From assembly GCA_012932295.1 (NCBI GenBank), contig JAAONU010000016.1, forward strand, positions 15,850,111 through 15,914,110: a stretch of DNA of 64,000 bases. The letters run 5' to 3'. Source of the DNA: Cyclina sinensis (Eukaryota > Mollusca > Bivalvia > Venerida > Veneridae). Position numbers and translations under genes: made by a program. This document shows, in pieces, positions 1-13,800 of this stretch (the first letter of the stretch is position 1; each line of letters starts with the position of its first letter). The notes beneath the pieces were generated by a model, which did no database searches, had not been told where the DNA came from, and saw nothing but the letters and a program-made list of their open reading frames with translations.

Positions 1-415
1 TTGTCTCGACAATGTATTTGACCATGGACCAAAACAACTTTCAAAACGTTTTCCATGCAATAAGATACATTTGCGAAAATCTGATTAAATAGTAGAAAAT
101 CCAATCTCAAAATGGAAGCACTTAGAGAAAAACAGTGACAAGTGTTCTTGAAACAGTCTAGAAATTATCAGTTATACCTTTTAGACGTCATTTTCACATT
201 TGTCCTTGCTAGTGTGCTAATTTTTGGAAACTCTGTAACATAAATAAATCTCCTGTTATAACATTCATTAATATCCAGTTACAAAAATTCTCAGTTAGGA
301 TAAAAACATAATGTATTATGCCTGGTCATTACCAGTTGATTATTCAAAGATAAATGAAGATGAAATTCCTGTAAAAGAATTGAGGGCATGACTGTAAAGG
401 TAACGAAATATTTAC

Positions 416-3400
416 CGCCTGAAGATGTTCCTTCTACATCGTGGACATCATGGTATTTCTTTCTGCAAAGACAAAAATAAGCAATATACAAAAGCTATTT
501 ACGTTAATATAATAAAGACTGTCACCACTAGATACACGTTTATATTTTTAAAAGCACATATTTTAGTTTATATAGTTAATGGATAACTAATGGAAATCGT
601 GTATTCTCTTTTCAATTACATTGAGGGACTTCCTAGAATACGTTTTAGCTGCAGATTAAAAAAAACAATAATAATGATTATAGAAAAATTGTTGATAATA
701 ATAATAATAATAAGTTAAATTAAAAGTCAGAAAGTTACATGTAAAATAAACATAGACTACAAGAATTAATGACCGCCGACTCAAGTGTTTGCGTATGGTT
801 TATCTAATTCAGCAAAGAAGCTAGTAAGTTAATGTTAGTTGTTCAATTTTTTTGCTATATATATTGTAATTAAGTGATGTAAGTTTCGTACGCATTTACG
901 GAAAACTTGATAAAAAGTTTTCTTACATGAAGAATTTATTAACTCACTTAACTAGAACTGGTTTCAGATAACACGAATGGAATAAAATACTTTTATGTAC
1001 CCCAAACGACTTTACACCTACCCCCTACTGCAGCATTAACAAAGAGACATAATGTTATTGAAATAATATAAAAAATGAAGCTAAAGGTGTAATAAATTAT
1101 AAGGTTTGCATGAAATAACAATAGAAAACGGTTCACTATAAATAAAAAAGTTATCTCTCTTTTAAAATACATTACATCTCAAATTCAAAATTAAGCAATA
1201 GAATCTTATACATACGAATTGTACTCAAACCTCTCTCGAAATAAGAATACAATTTTAATCGAATTTTATGAAAAAAATATGATAATGACTTTTTTCGTAA
1301 AAAAACATTTAGTAAATATGCCAGCCAATATGTAATTTATCTATCTATTTATTACGTGACACTATTGACTCATTATTCATACAAATAATTATGACGCGAC
1401 AATAAGAAGTCATTGAGACATATTGTAACATCATCTGGTTTTCAGTTTTGAAAACGCCTTTACTGATTTATCTCTTTCATAATAATTGTAAACATATCTG
1501 CTTGAAGCCGTTGATGGGGAAACATTACCCATTCAATGACATAGTTTAAAATTTCGAAAACAGAAAACGAACAATGTTTTCCACTGTCATTATTCAAGAA
1601 AATTACTGAAAATGATAGGTGAATCTTTTGTTCAGAATATTTGATGATATCTGAAAGTCAAATAAGATTATAATTAAAAATGCCATGTGTCAAAGGGGTA
1701 TAGAAAATTATTGACAAGGTGCATATTAGACCTTATAATGAAGTAGACAGATTTAGAAAAAGAATAAATAAATCACCCTGTCTCCGAAGTCGGCGAGTGT
1801 CTTAATGTTACATTATCTAGCGCATCGACCTCCACTGGTGTACCTCTGGAGTCAATATTCATTGTCTGCAGAAGAAAAGAAAGCACTTTTTGTGAAAAAC
1901 TAGGTCGGTGCATTTAGAAACGTATCCAAATTACAACTTTAAACTCTGCCTAATGTTGAGCAATTAATTCCAAAAAACGTGATGCAAACAAAAGTAATTC
2001 TAATTTAGATTTATGGCAAAAGGACGACTTCGGGTAAGGTACGCGTCTTTATACCGTTACCTAATTATATAGGTTAGGCATGCTTTGTTCATTCAATATA
2101 TATTGGGTCTTCTATAGCTTTTAGGTTAAGCTTTTGTGGAAGGATGTATTTGGTGCCCGTTATTTATAATTAATTAAATGCTATTTCGGGTTTAAACCAA
2201 ATTTTGTAAATGATCATTAATCGTCTCTTGTATTAATGTCCGTCGAGTCATTAAAAGTTTACTTCATCCATGGTTACAGAGAATAGACAACCAATTTGTT
2301 TTATTTGTTGTACCATTAAGTCTACCAATTAAAATATACTAATACACATGTGCTCACATGATACGGGTTTGGCTAGTTGTCTGACAGTAATTTAAATTGA
2401 TATAAGTCTAACACAATAGATGATCGAGAGCTCTCGCGATCTGAAGCCTCCATGTTACTTAATTCTTTTAGAAAACGTCTCGAATATCAGTAACCTGAAG
2501 ATTGCTTGCCATCTGATATAACGGTTTTTCGAAATTGATACAATAAATCAGTTACAGAAATGCTTAATTTTGATAAAAGTACTCACCTTATTATGAAGCC
2601 TATGGACATCTTCTAAACTATAGTGGCTTCGGGATAGAGTGATTCCATCAGTGTGACGACGGCCTTGAGTCACGTGTTCCAGTTCACCTGAATACATTAG
2701 CTGTTGAATTATACTGAATTTCTTTTTTTTTCTTTTTTTTTAAAAAAAAAAGAAACGACTTTAAGGTAGTGGGTGTATAAAGCAGTTCCTTTTAACAGAA
2801 GACTACTAATTGCTCGATACGAGATCATTTCACTGAAAGTCGTGAGTTCGATCCCAATTCGAGTCATTTTTTTAAACTACAAGTTGAGTCTCTCTAAAAC
2901 ACTGCTTACAAATCTTATTTCACTGGCAAAAAACACACACACTTAAATAGCAGGATTAACATATGTATTAGAAATTTCAGTCTAAATTCATAACAAACAT
3001 TGGACATTCGTTACGTTAGTAATTAACTTAGATCTTCCTAGGATCTCTTGACCACCCGCCTGCACGTGACCATAACTGATAGTACATTTACTTGATGCAT
3101 CAAGTTATTTAAACCGTTAGTATTTCCTGCAGATTTATATACATGGGGTTGTTCTTAGCTGTTTGAATAATTGGAATGTGAGTTTAGAGAATTGATGTGA
3201 CTACATAAATCCTGTTATATCAGTATATCTATCTTTGTAAGTAAAACTGCGTCTTTAATACTACTGACCCGCAGATTAAGCTTTCAAATATTCTTCTTTA
3301 AAGGTAAAAATAGATCAAAAATAGATCAAAATACTCTTTAAACTATATTTTTATGTTTCTCTAAGGCTTGTAAACGGAAGAAAAAAATGCATTGGTTCAG

Positions 3401-6400
3401 AAACCATGACGATGAATGAAAACTGACAAGCGACGAGTTAATCTACAAGGTCACGGTGACTTTTACACTGAATCTATTTAATGATGTATAAATCACTACC
3501 TCATGACTAATTGGCTAAACTATCTACTGAGAAAAAAATATTGAAAACAATTCTGATGTTTCCATTACAAGAAATATAGTTATAACTAAGTTTTGTAACA
3601 TTTTCTTTTTAAGCATCTAGTAGCTTTACATGTTCACAACATGTAATCTTATGTTTTATTCTCAGAAGGTTTTAACAATTATGCGTGATTACAGACCTCA
3701 TTTCTGTTGTTCTTTGTTCTTGGATCAGACTAAGAAAACTGTAATTTTGAAGTACTTCCTTCTTTGCCTGACAGGCCTTTTTCAGTTGGGCAAGGTTGAA
3801 GTTAATATGTCATTCTTTAAAATCTCTCGATAAAAGTGTTTCATTTAACCTATATCAGATAGTCTGTTTCTTAAAGAGATCAATAAACAAAGGTTTAAAA
3901 ATAGTCCATTTCACCCCACTTTTGAAATTTATTTGTTAGTACTGTAATTTTAATTGCTGAAACAAATCTCTTAGATTGAATATTTGTTGATGCTCTTAAT
4001 ATATATAATATTTAATAACCGTTGTGGTCTTCATCCCTTGAAGAGAATTTCCAGTTCTCGCTGTCTTCAATCTGAAGCAAAAGATAATAATAATAGAAAG
4101 GTGCAAGTTGCAAGCCTGTATGCAATATATATTTTCATATAGATTTTCGTAAGAATAAAATCATTTTTTCCTTCATTCAACATTTAAATAGTTTTTTTCT
4201 AATATGGTTACTTCAGTCGAGACGCTGTTATAGGTACATGTAGATTTGCCACATATTTGAAGCTTTTGGCGTTTGTTACAATTTCAAAAAAAAACACGAA
4301 TTGAATCGATGTGTTACCTTAACGTTTATCGGACAAGGTGCTAGCGAGGACCTTCTTCAGGGTAAGCATCTCATGCATTTCCTCTGGATGGTAATGTATC
4401 AATCTCACCAGTCCGTCATTACCAGAGGTGAAGTAAAATCTGCAGGAACAAAACAAATATAGAAGCGATTGATACGCTTGACTATAAATAAATAAATATA
4501 AATAAAAGATAGATAGATAAATAAATAAACCTGAATATCAAAACAATTACTATGTGTTCTCATCACATTATTATTATCATAGTTATTATCGCCAAAGAGG
4601 ATGAAGCAAAAATACTCGGACTTTTTCGAAATGGCTCTTTAGAATAATGTCAAAATATTGTCTAGGATAATCTGTCGTCAAGTGGATCTTTTGAGTAGCT
4701 TAAAAAGATCTGAATATTTAAGAGATGAAACTATGAGCCTGTATGAGCCATTCTAATTGAAAGGATTCGTCAAAATATACCATTTAATAACACCGCTGCA
4801 ACATTTCTTAATAATTTTTCAGTCATATAAGGTAGCAATAATCAATACATATGTTGGTGTAATTTGAAACATGTTTTCTTTGGAAAAAGTATTTCATACA
4901 TTTATTTCAGCAGCAAAGAGATTAATTATTGTATAAATATAAAGTGCTTACTTGTGATGAAGAGACATGTTTCCAGGATTTTCGACCACTGAAATAAAAC
5001 CTTGTTGATATATCATGCTTATTTTAAAAAGAATAGAAAATGGACAGTATGCATTTATGTGAGGATAAATTACATCAAAAGGCCATTATGACAATAAAAC
5101 AGTTCAACTTAAAAAAAAAAACAAAAAAACACACACTTTTAGGATTCAACCATATTTCTTTTATGTAATGAAGAAATAAGCTGCTGCCTACAAGCACAAA
5201 TATAAATCTGATGTGAATTTGACACACTTGAAAATAGTTCTTACCATGCCGTGTGTTTACTTTACACGTGAGAAGTTTTTATTTTCATCTTAAATATATT
5301 TAACGCCGTTATGCTGGTCTGTTCCTAACCAGCATGATAATCATTTTAGAATAAGCAGTATTACAACAAGTTTTGTCTTACCGTATCCTTTTTCTGAGGT
5401 CTCCATGTAGCTGTCTACTATGAGCTGATGGAGAGATTGTCCCTTCATTTTCTCCTACAGAGCGAATTCGAAACTGAAAAACATATTAACAGGGTAATTA
5501 ACAATTACATAAATTTGACTTCCATATATCAGGCATTCTTTACAGTATTAAGTTACGTATTTCTACTTCTTTTTGAAATGTTTACTACATGTTTTAAGAG
5601 GCAATGTTGATGTCACTCCATCTGGTAATTTTAATGTTTCAAATAGTTATCAGATCGGCTTATATAATAACTGATATGGCTATAGAAATATTTAAAAACA
5701 AATCAAATTAGTTTGCTTGCAACGTTTAGATATGAATTCTACAAGTACAACTAATATTTGCACAGCTACATGGAGAGCATGAAAAAGAGGTACTTGATTT
5801 AAATAGATATTAAAATAGGAAGATTGTAATCTGACCTAAGCAGAGAAAGAAATTGAACTAGTCAAACAATAGTTCGAGCTTATTCCAGACAGATTCTGAA
5901 TTCGAAAACCAAAATCCGTTTGGGCTTGACCAAATAAAAATTGTACTTTTGTTATTTGCAAGAGATTAAGCTTGTATATTTTTATGTTTATTCTAATCAA
6001 ACATAAGGCATCTGTATTAAAATAAAACTTTAACAATTCATTCATGTTACCTGGCGAGCTCTCGGGGCGTATGGTTTTTATAGTTAACAACAAAATGAAC
6101 AAAGAAATGATTTAATATTGTTATACATTCGCGGGAAAAATTATCCTACAGTTAAAAGCCCAACTCCATCTACGGTGATGGATATTGTCCTAAATTCTTG
6201 AAGAAAGTAAACAAAAATGGTCAAATCAACAGACCGCAGTGTTCGCTGGAAAAGCATCAGTGAACTCAAAGTGTATAGATTACGATAATCAAACACAACT
6301 TATCAAATAGATATGTGGGATAATTTGGTAGTTATTCCATTAAAAAACAGAACGAAAAGCAGTTCTTTTTAGTGATACATTCGAAACGGCATAAAGTCTA

Positions 6401-6576
6401 ATTAAGACACTCTAGTTTTAAGATAGACATACCTTTATGATTGTTGTTATATTGTGTAGTCCCAGAACGTCCGACATCGAGGAATAGGTGTAGTGATGGT
6501 CATAACCGGGTTCGTAATAAAGACCTTGGCTTCTGCACGACACCAACAGGTGTGCAAGTAGCATCCAAAGTAACAT
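416..6576 (-). CDS. N-terminal part of a large lipid transfer protein (vitellogenin/apolipophorin/MTP-like), incomplete at the window edge
   Basis: Eight minus-strand exons with matching phases: 6433-6576 (start), 5382-5454, 4952-4988, 4324-4439, 4020-4064, 2587-2687, 1777-1865, 416-462. The protein opens with a hydrophobic signal peptide (MLLWMLLAHLLV), followed by a G-x-x-Y-x-Y-type motif (EPGYDHHYTYSS). Later it has FYFTSGNDGLVRLIHYHPEE, LKKVLAST, a tryptophan, and EDHNGELEHVT. This order fits the start of the lipovitellin-type N-domain, where an F/Y-F-x-x-G strand, a basic lNiKrgi-S segment, and a D-x-x-G-x-C loop occur. Such proteins load lipid onto secreted lipoproteins or carry yolk lipid. 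The usual Cys in the D-x-x-G loop is not seen. The start was chosen for the signal peptide; the exon has non-coding bases up to an acceptor at 6612. One exon may be missing between the first two. No frame breaks. Family fairly likely; subfamily unresolved. Confidence 0.6.
2760..2875 (+). repeat. tRNA-derived SINE fragment
   Basis: The segment ends in GTGAGTTCGATCCCAATTC, a close match to the RNA polymerase III B-box (GGTTCGANNCC), and is preceded by a poorly preserved A-box-like part. The same B-box-centred unit recurs near 44.2 and 51.2 kb. It is preceded by a T/A homopolymer palindrome at 2727-2757. It lies between lipid-transfer exons. Confidence 0.45.
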
Positions 6577-7190
6577 TGTGACAGAAGGACCACGAGTCTG
6601 ATTTACATCTCCTGAAATACCAAGGACTTCGGAAATGTAAGCCAGTCTTCGTAGATAAAGTTCCCTCAAATAATCGAGAACTAATATGTATCCAGGTTTT
6701 ATGATTTTTAAATCGTATTCTTGCGCCGTATAAGGTCCGCTTTTTACTGTCTTGTTCGAACTTGTTGAATATATCCCCTTCTCAATGGCTTGTAATCTGA
6801 GCATGAGCAATTATGGGTGGTAAGAGTTGAAAAACAAGATGATAGACATTTGATAACGCATCAGACAACGAATGAAATGGAAGTGTTAAGAGCGTTTTTC
6901 TATACTTCAAGTCAATGCGTAAAATCATATAACAGTTTAAACTTTGAAGGCTTACCGGTAGATTAACAGTTGCATGTATGCATTGAATAAGCTCAACATT
7001 ACTAGTGCGAGGATGAAACTGTTCATTTGCGCTGCTATATACGTGTGTCTTTCATCTGGTCCACGGACAAGAAGACGGCGAACTATTTGATAATGATGTC
7101 CATTATATAGAGCCAGAGACTGGTGGAAAACTGTATCTTCAAAGCAAAGGAAAGTTTGCTTCAATTATAGATCTTGATGTGCCAGCTGTT
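6577..7190 (-). other. Probable 5' non-coding exon(s) and promoter side of the lipid transfer gene
   Basis: A strong acceptor (TATTTCAG) ends at 6612, so the first coding exon is preceded by another exon. A donor-like CCG|GTAAGC lies near 6956 at the end of an open stretch (6952-7164) encoding a hydrophobic segment (MNSFILALVMLSLFNAYM). Joined to the acceptor at 6612, that frame does not reach the signal-peptide ATG, so I read it as untranslated or unrelated. No TATA box can be assigned with confidence. Confidence 0.25.
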
Positions 7191-7610
7191 AAAGTAAGCA
7201 AGTCTACAGATTATTTATTTATAAATATAAACAGACTAATTACACTTAAATTGTATTGTATTTGAAAATGAAAATGGTAAAGTTGTCTTAACCTTTTTAA
7301 ATTGATCGTAAAAATCCTGACCAAATATATTTGTAAAAATGTTATAAAATGCATCGTTAAACTTATTTCTGCTCAGTTTGTATATTTAAAACATGTTAAT
7401 AAAAAAATAGAGTAAACCAAGCGATAAATTTTCACAAATGTCTTTGAATTTAATGTTGTATTTTTTTACTTTCTTTATATTTTCTTTTTCAACTTCATTA
7501 TCCATTGCTATGAAGCACTTTTTTCTAACTGTCAGAAACATTTATAATTTAACGTAAAAATTGGAACTTTTTCAAACATAAAAGTGACGAATAATCTTTA
7601 GTCAGATTAG

Positions 7611-8456
7611 GCTCATAAAGTTCGCATTGAAGTTCGAGATCAAATTTAAATCATACGTCCAGAAAAATATTAAGACATGGTTACATATAGAAGACCGATA
7701 TTGAATTTAAGTGAATTTTGAGGAAGTGGACATACCGGGACAGTTCGGAAACGTTATTCGAAGTAAATCCTGTAAAATTAGTGCTGGGGTGAATGCCGAA
7801 CAAACTCAGAGACAGATGTTTTAGGTTGACAAGGCTGATTTTGAGCTAGGGCGTATGTCGAACCAGCGCCTGCATGAGATCGATTAAAGTGAACTTTGAT
7901 CTTGTTCGAATATCGAGCACATCTAAGATTGATATTCTGGTCAAATCCTGTGAAACTCGACCATGGGAGAGAATATCAAAACCAATTTCGAATATGGGTC
8001 TTAAAATATCCTCGATATTTGCACATGCTCGAAATTTTATTTTTCAGAATGTCGATCCTCGAAATTGTCAATCTCGAAGCTAACTGAGTTTAACTTACAT
8101 ACCAACCATCGAGCTATCCTGATATTCCGTGTTGATTCGAAATTATCTTTAGTTAAATCGATATCAATGCTTGCTCTATACTAAAGCAAGTTTAGAGTTG
8201 GTTCAATTTTCCAACCAGCTTGAAATTGACTTGAGTCGAATGTCGATCACAAAGTAGACTCGATAGAGCCCCAGATTGAATTCTCAGTGTTACTTCAAAT
8301 ATCGATCTCAAGATACTTAGTCTGAATTTGAAATTCACGGAGTTAAACTCAGATATTGATTTAAGAGCTTGTTCGATATTCGTTTCAGTCGGAGTTAATT
8401 TTAAATGAATACCACTGTCAAAATTGGCTCATTTTTTGCCTAAGCTCGAAATCTAA
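7611..8456. repeat. Degenerate repeat region rich in TCGA/ATCGAT motifs
   Basis: About 0.85 kb in which short motifs such as TTCGAAAT, GATATTGA and TCGATATT recur at irregular spacing, with no reading frame that looks like coding. Two overlapping ORFs near 7.88-8.09 kb are products of this composition. It abuts the fold-back element that begins near 8458. Confidence 0.4.
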
Positions 8457-8457
8457 G

Positions 8458-10497
8458 TATGGAATATTATTTAGGTAAAAGTTACACAACGCTTGCTTAC
8501 TGTTACAATTTACTCATTGACACTACTGTTGTGCTTACTGGTATAGTCATTATGCGTGCTGACACCTTCACTACGCTTGTTTTCAATGACACCATGATTG
8601 CTTGAAGTTACAACTTGTTCGCTGTTTAGACCCTCATGTCTATATCATAATTTCATTAAGTTGAATGACAGTGCAATATAGCGTAAGGCCATACCAAATC
8701 GTTCTTTCTTTTAGCGTCCGCGGACGGATAGGTTTGAGCTTCTGAGGTAGGAAAAAACAACAACATTGTTTTGCTTTACGACCTTACTGTACAAAGTATT
8801 AAATGCTTTCCGGTATGTTCGAGAATTTATACGTGACTAGTGTTGTTACCTCCTTTGCATCTTTACCCGAATTTTGTATTTACTGAGTCATGTAAAAAAG
8901 TTCCATGCGTGCATAAATTTGTTTGCGACGTCAGAAGAGGTTAGTTTCTGGTCAGTTATAATAAGATTTCAATGCCTTTTATTGTTTTTCAAGATAATAG
9001 CAAGGAAATGATTGTTTTATGTAAATTGTATGCGTTGAAGTATTTGTTATATGTTTTCGATATCAGTCGAATTTCTCAAGTGTAGTGTATACGCAAGCTG
9101 CAGCTAGAATTTGTTGATGAAGTTTAATGTAATTCAAATAGGTAGAGTCGGAAGACATTATTTATGACATTTTGTTAGTAGTTCACAAAGCAGATATTCC
9201 TTTCGTAACATTTTTGCTGAGAATTCTTCTTTCATAAGGGAGACAAATTCATTTGAATTATTTAAAAGAATTGTGATATCTTCGCAGTGAAGCCAACACA
9301 CACTCAGACAAAACAGATAGAGAAAAACAAATATCAGTAAAAATGATATTTTGGTGTTCAGTATTAAATTTTAAGTAGTGTTTACTTTTGTAATTTTTTA
9401 CAGTGATACCTCATTTGGATTTTAGTGGCATAGGATGGAAGGACCTGTCTAATAACATGAATGTGCATCAGTTTTATAGATTGTTGAAAATGAGTTGATA
9501 TTGACAAGTTGACTCCAAGACTCAGTTGTAAATTTACCTATGTAGAAATATATTTTCAGTTGAATTTATAGGTGGTTTGATTGAAAATACTTAGAGAAAT
9601 GCATTAAAAGTCTTTACAAAGTTGAATATGAAACTTGATAATTATATCCTGGTGTAGATACTAGTCAGTATGACTTGTTTATTTTTTGGGGCTTCGTTTG
9701 TGTTTTCAGGATAGCTAGATAGGTTTTTGAAATTAGGGTGGACGCTAAACGAAAAAACAATTTGGTATGGCCTAATGATATATTTCAACACGCCGGGGCT
9801 GTATATCAGCATTGATATTTCAACATTGCTCTGTTACAATGCTCCCAGAACAACATACACGATGTGACTACACAATGTAATCAGTCTCTAAGCATGTTGA
9901 AAGTAAGCATAATGTCAGTTGCAAAATTGCACTGTCACATTTTGATACCAGGGGGCGCACGTTTGTAGTTTTCATGAAAGGTAACGAAAATCTCCGTCCT
10001 ATGACTATTGTTAGATATCTATACATATTCGGATATTCTCGATAACTTTCCTTCAAATTACAGAAAAACACGACAACTTGCACATAGTGCCCCCTGTTGT
10101 CAAAATGTGACTGACAATTTTGAATTGATATTCTGCTTACTTCTATTCTGCCTAGTGCCTGATAACATTTTCTATATTGGTTGATCACGTCGTATATTTT
10201 GTTCTTGGATGCATTACAAATGAACCAAGATAGCCACGGCATGATAATATACCATTACGCTATATTGCGCTGCCATTTAGTCAAATGACATTATGATATT
10301 GACATCAGGGTCTAAACGGCATACAGGTTGTAACTTCCAGCAAGCATGGTATCATTGTCAACAAGCGTGGTGAAACTGCCAGCATGCATAATGACTGTAC
10401 CCGTAAGCACTTAAGCAGTGTCAGTGAATAAAGTGTAACAGTAAGGAGGCATTGTGTAATTTTTACCTAAATAACATTCCCATACATAAAATATCCA
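8458..10497. mobile_element. Fold-back (long terminal inverted repeat) element, about 1.55 kb before a secondary insertion
   Basis: Left arm about 8458-8725; right arm about 9739-9775 plus 10259-10497. Matching ends include GGAATATTATTTAGGTAAAA on the left and the complement of TTTTTACCTAAATAACATTCC on the right. Further matched blocks follow in order: a TTACTGTTAC block, the CATTATGC block, ACGCTTGTT, GTTTAGACC, GCAATATAGCGTAA, GGCCATACCAAAT and TTTAGCGTCC. The arms of about 270 bp enclose about 1 kb of AT-rich DNA with no transposase reading frame, so this is a non-autonomous element. The right arm is split by another element. It sits just upstream of the first visible exon of the Hedgehog-like gene. 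Confidence 0.75.
9776..10258. mobile_element. MITE-like fold-back element nested in the right arm of the larger element
   Basis: The segment interrupts the right arm exactly between GGCCT and ACGCTATATT, which are adjacent in the left arm. Its ends are imperfect inverted repeats (AATGATATAT... and ...ATATACCATT), and it may be flanked by a TA duplication, as in Tc1/mariner-type elements. Inside lie long complementary stretches: CACATTTTGATACCAGGGGG near 9937-9957 pairs with CCCCCTGTTGTCAAAATGTG near 10089-10108. The 124-codon minus-strand ORF here spans the hairpin and is not a gene. Confidence 0.7.
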
Positions 10498-10833
10498 CGG
10501 AGTTTGTCAAACGATTTAAAGAATTGCTGCAAAACAATTGAAAAGGTCATTTTACCCAAGTATCAGAGACACCAGATCGACTTGCCGTTACATTTTGAAG
10601 CGTGCTTTTGTATCATTTATACAGTAAATTTCGCTTAAACTTGATCATCATTTCTTTCCGAAAATGGGCTCTTATTTTTCTCTCCGGCGAATCATATGAC
10701 TGTTTAAGCGTTATGGTGTGTTCTTGGATCTTATAACTCATGAAAGTAGGAGTTGTCATTACTTGGTAAACGTATAACAAATTACCGGTGATGTTGTGAT
10801 GCTATATATATGTAAAAATTTTGTGTTTTCCAG

Positions 10834-13800
10834 AGAGTGCTCTGTAAAGAGAGCAAAATTCTTGTAGCACTAAACAAAGATGGCGGAAATGTTACGTCAT
10901 GGAAACCAGGGCAGCTGATCATTGGCAGTGAGAAGTGGAGATGTTATCATAACGTCCTTAAACCAGAATCAATGACAATCTATGCCAAAGTTGCAGCAGT
11001 AAAACATCCCAAGGACTATGTGATAGAACTTCATACTACAGAGGCAGGGTAATGTATTATTGAATCCTTGTTAGAAGTGTTGCTATGTGTACATACTTTG
11101 AATATGAAATAAACGTGATTTCTATGACTGGCTGTATGTAGAATTTTAAAACGTTTGTATCGAATATGCAGTTTAGTGATGTGGAAACGTACTTGCAGTA
11201 GACATAAACATGGGCATTACATATAAATATTGTTTTCAGTATTTTATTCTTTAGATTTGGACACATTAGTGTTCCCATCAAAGTGTGTGTTTTAGAGCTT
11301 AAGCAATGTCTTTTCTATGCCAGGCCCTTGGATATATTTGAAGAAGCTGATATCAGAGTCCAGTACGAACAAGGAGCATCTATTCCTTCAAGGACACAGG
11401 CGGTATCTTTCTAACCCTCTATACTTCGGTCTGAATCAGATGGACTATGTGACCGCTTTCACCAGTAATATACCATTCAATCTGAATAATGAAACAATGG
11501 TAGGTATTTTTTATCTTTCCCCCTTTTCTATCTTGCATATATTTCAGTCCCAAGAAAGACATATGATAGCTAAGTGAGGATTTTGAAATTTGTAAATTCA
11601 ACAAATATCTGTAAACATCCAAATAATAAGAAAAAGTTGCTCCGATAGAAATTTCGTTCTTGTCATTGACAAAAATATTCCAACAACGGTGAAATGTTTG
11701 AATTTGATTGTTAATTTGATTGACAGTAATTAAACGTCTTTCAAGTAAATATAATATTCTAAGAATATTTAAGCAAACTGAGAGAGTCGAGTAAAAAGAC
11801 CGGAAGTGTGTTTAGTGACGTCATATTATTCTTTGAGAGCTTGAAATTTTAACAAATGGCTGTTAGCGGGTCCATCAAATCTGAAAAATGTCACATATTA
11901 AGATGAGAAAATCTTCCGTTAGAACAGTGAAAACATTACTGAAGATATGAAATGTCAAAGAAATCAAGCAGAAATACATCCCTAATTATTTCCTTTAACG
12001 TCACAGTTTTTAGATTATACGCCATATTTTCACTTAAATCTTCGTTTTGATTTAAAAAATTGCGGGCGATATCACGGCATGGAAACATTTTACAAATATA
12101 TAATTCACAGGTTGAGCATGAGATTAACGTGTACAAGAATACAGGACCTGTTGAACCTTCTGTTGACACAAAATCAAATACTTCGTATGATGAAGAGAAA
12201 GATTTCCTTTTAAGATGTTTTGATTGCCATGGTCACAGTGATATCACTTTTAATTTGTAAGCATCTGCTTATTTACAGTGTTTTAGTTTTCTTTTAACTT
12301 CATTTTTTTTCAAATTCTCATATGGCACGTCTTAACTTCGAAAATGATTAAGTTTATTTTTTCAGCGGATTCTGTCTTTATTTACGTTTCGCTATAAATG
12401 CAAATAATATGGCGATTAAATAAAATTATTTAATTGATTTCGTAAGAATATATACAACAGAAAACAGCAAAAATTATGTGCCTTTTTGACATATTTGTAA
12501 TGAAGTACTATCGTTTTTTTTGATATTTCATTCAACTGGGACTGTGAGTTTTGGAGTTTACTTTTATTAAACATGCTTAAAACTGAAGCTTTCTTAGAAA
12601 ACATATCAAACAGAGCAAACTAAAATGAAAATCAATAACTTCATGATCGTGACCAAATTGCAGTCATCTCAAGATAAATAATGTCGACAAGAAAGCTGTA
12701 GTGAAGAAATACTTGATGACAATGGATATCCGCACGCATGCGCAACAAAATATAAGGTGAGTTTCATTAATGTTTCGTGAATTTTAGTAGTTTTAGTTAA
12801 AATGTAAGTAAATACATGCTGAAGATTGTACACGAATGACATACACAGTGGCACAGTGCATAACAATACCCAAATGTTCTTTAAATTTGTCATGTCACTT
12901 GAAAGAGTTGTGACTTAATCCTAGACATTTTCAACCAATATTTTAAACAATTGGATGGACAGCTTTGGTTTAAACCTTTAAAGCGCTAGAAACTTATGTT
13001 ACTGTCCCAGTGTCTACCTTATTTCACTGTATGACAATTGACAATAGGAATCGATTGTTTGGCCCAGGGGTCTAAAACGTTGCTATGTTATAATTATGAC
13101 CAAGTGCGCATGAGTTTAAATCCTGCATAAAGATGGACTTTTCCTGATGCACAGAGAACAGGCAAAAGACTAGAATTTTAAGTGTTTGTAGTGATGGAAG
13201 ATTCTGAATTGTATTATACTTTCTATTCTGTATTAAATTTGACCATAGTGGAGTCTCATATTTATACTTTATATCTATTAATTCCTAACCGTAACAGAAC
13301 TGTCTACGTATTGACGTATTTTCATCTTCTTTCCACAGTCTGTACACAGACAAGGAAATAGCCCTGACGAAGACGGCCGCTCTGTTGACGTCAGCCACCT
13401 TCGACAATATTTCAGACAGAGCTGGCAATGTTTAAGACATTGCCACCCATTATGTTAACTGTAAACTACACAAGTCAGGCCTAATACCTGCCCTGAAAGC
13501 TTCCACTAAAAGTGCTGCACAATATCAAGGGGACTTCAGCATGGATGGAAGAATATATATATGTAAGATAACTATGAAAGGGTTTTATAAAGGACCTATA
13601 TTGTAACACAGCTTACATATATAAATATTGATGTACAAAAAGCTTTATCAGACGTAATTAATTAATTTCATAATGATTTTGATAGTAAATGCTCAAATCC
13701 CTGTCAAATATCAAAATAGAAAGATTTTTTTCTCATTTAAAGAGAATAAAGTTACTTGATCATCATAATGTTTCGTGCAATCTAAACTGTCAAAAAAGCC

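Noticed and set aside
5836..6102. 88-codon minus-strand ORF as a missing second exon of the lipid transfer gene
   Set aside because: A donor-like CCAG|GTAACA exists, but no convincing acceptor and no family motif are seen, and exons 1 and 2 already join in phase.
9868..10242. 124-codon minus-strand ORF
   Set aside because: It spans the hairpin of the inner MITE and shows no coding character.
10834..11048. First visible exon of the Hedgehog-like gene as the start of a Hint (intein-like) domain
   Set aside because: No catalytic Cys after a Gly, no TxxH motif and no Hint strand order can be found; the segment looks like an ordinary beta-rich extracellular domain.
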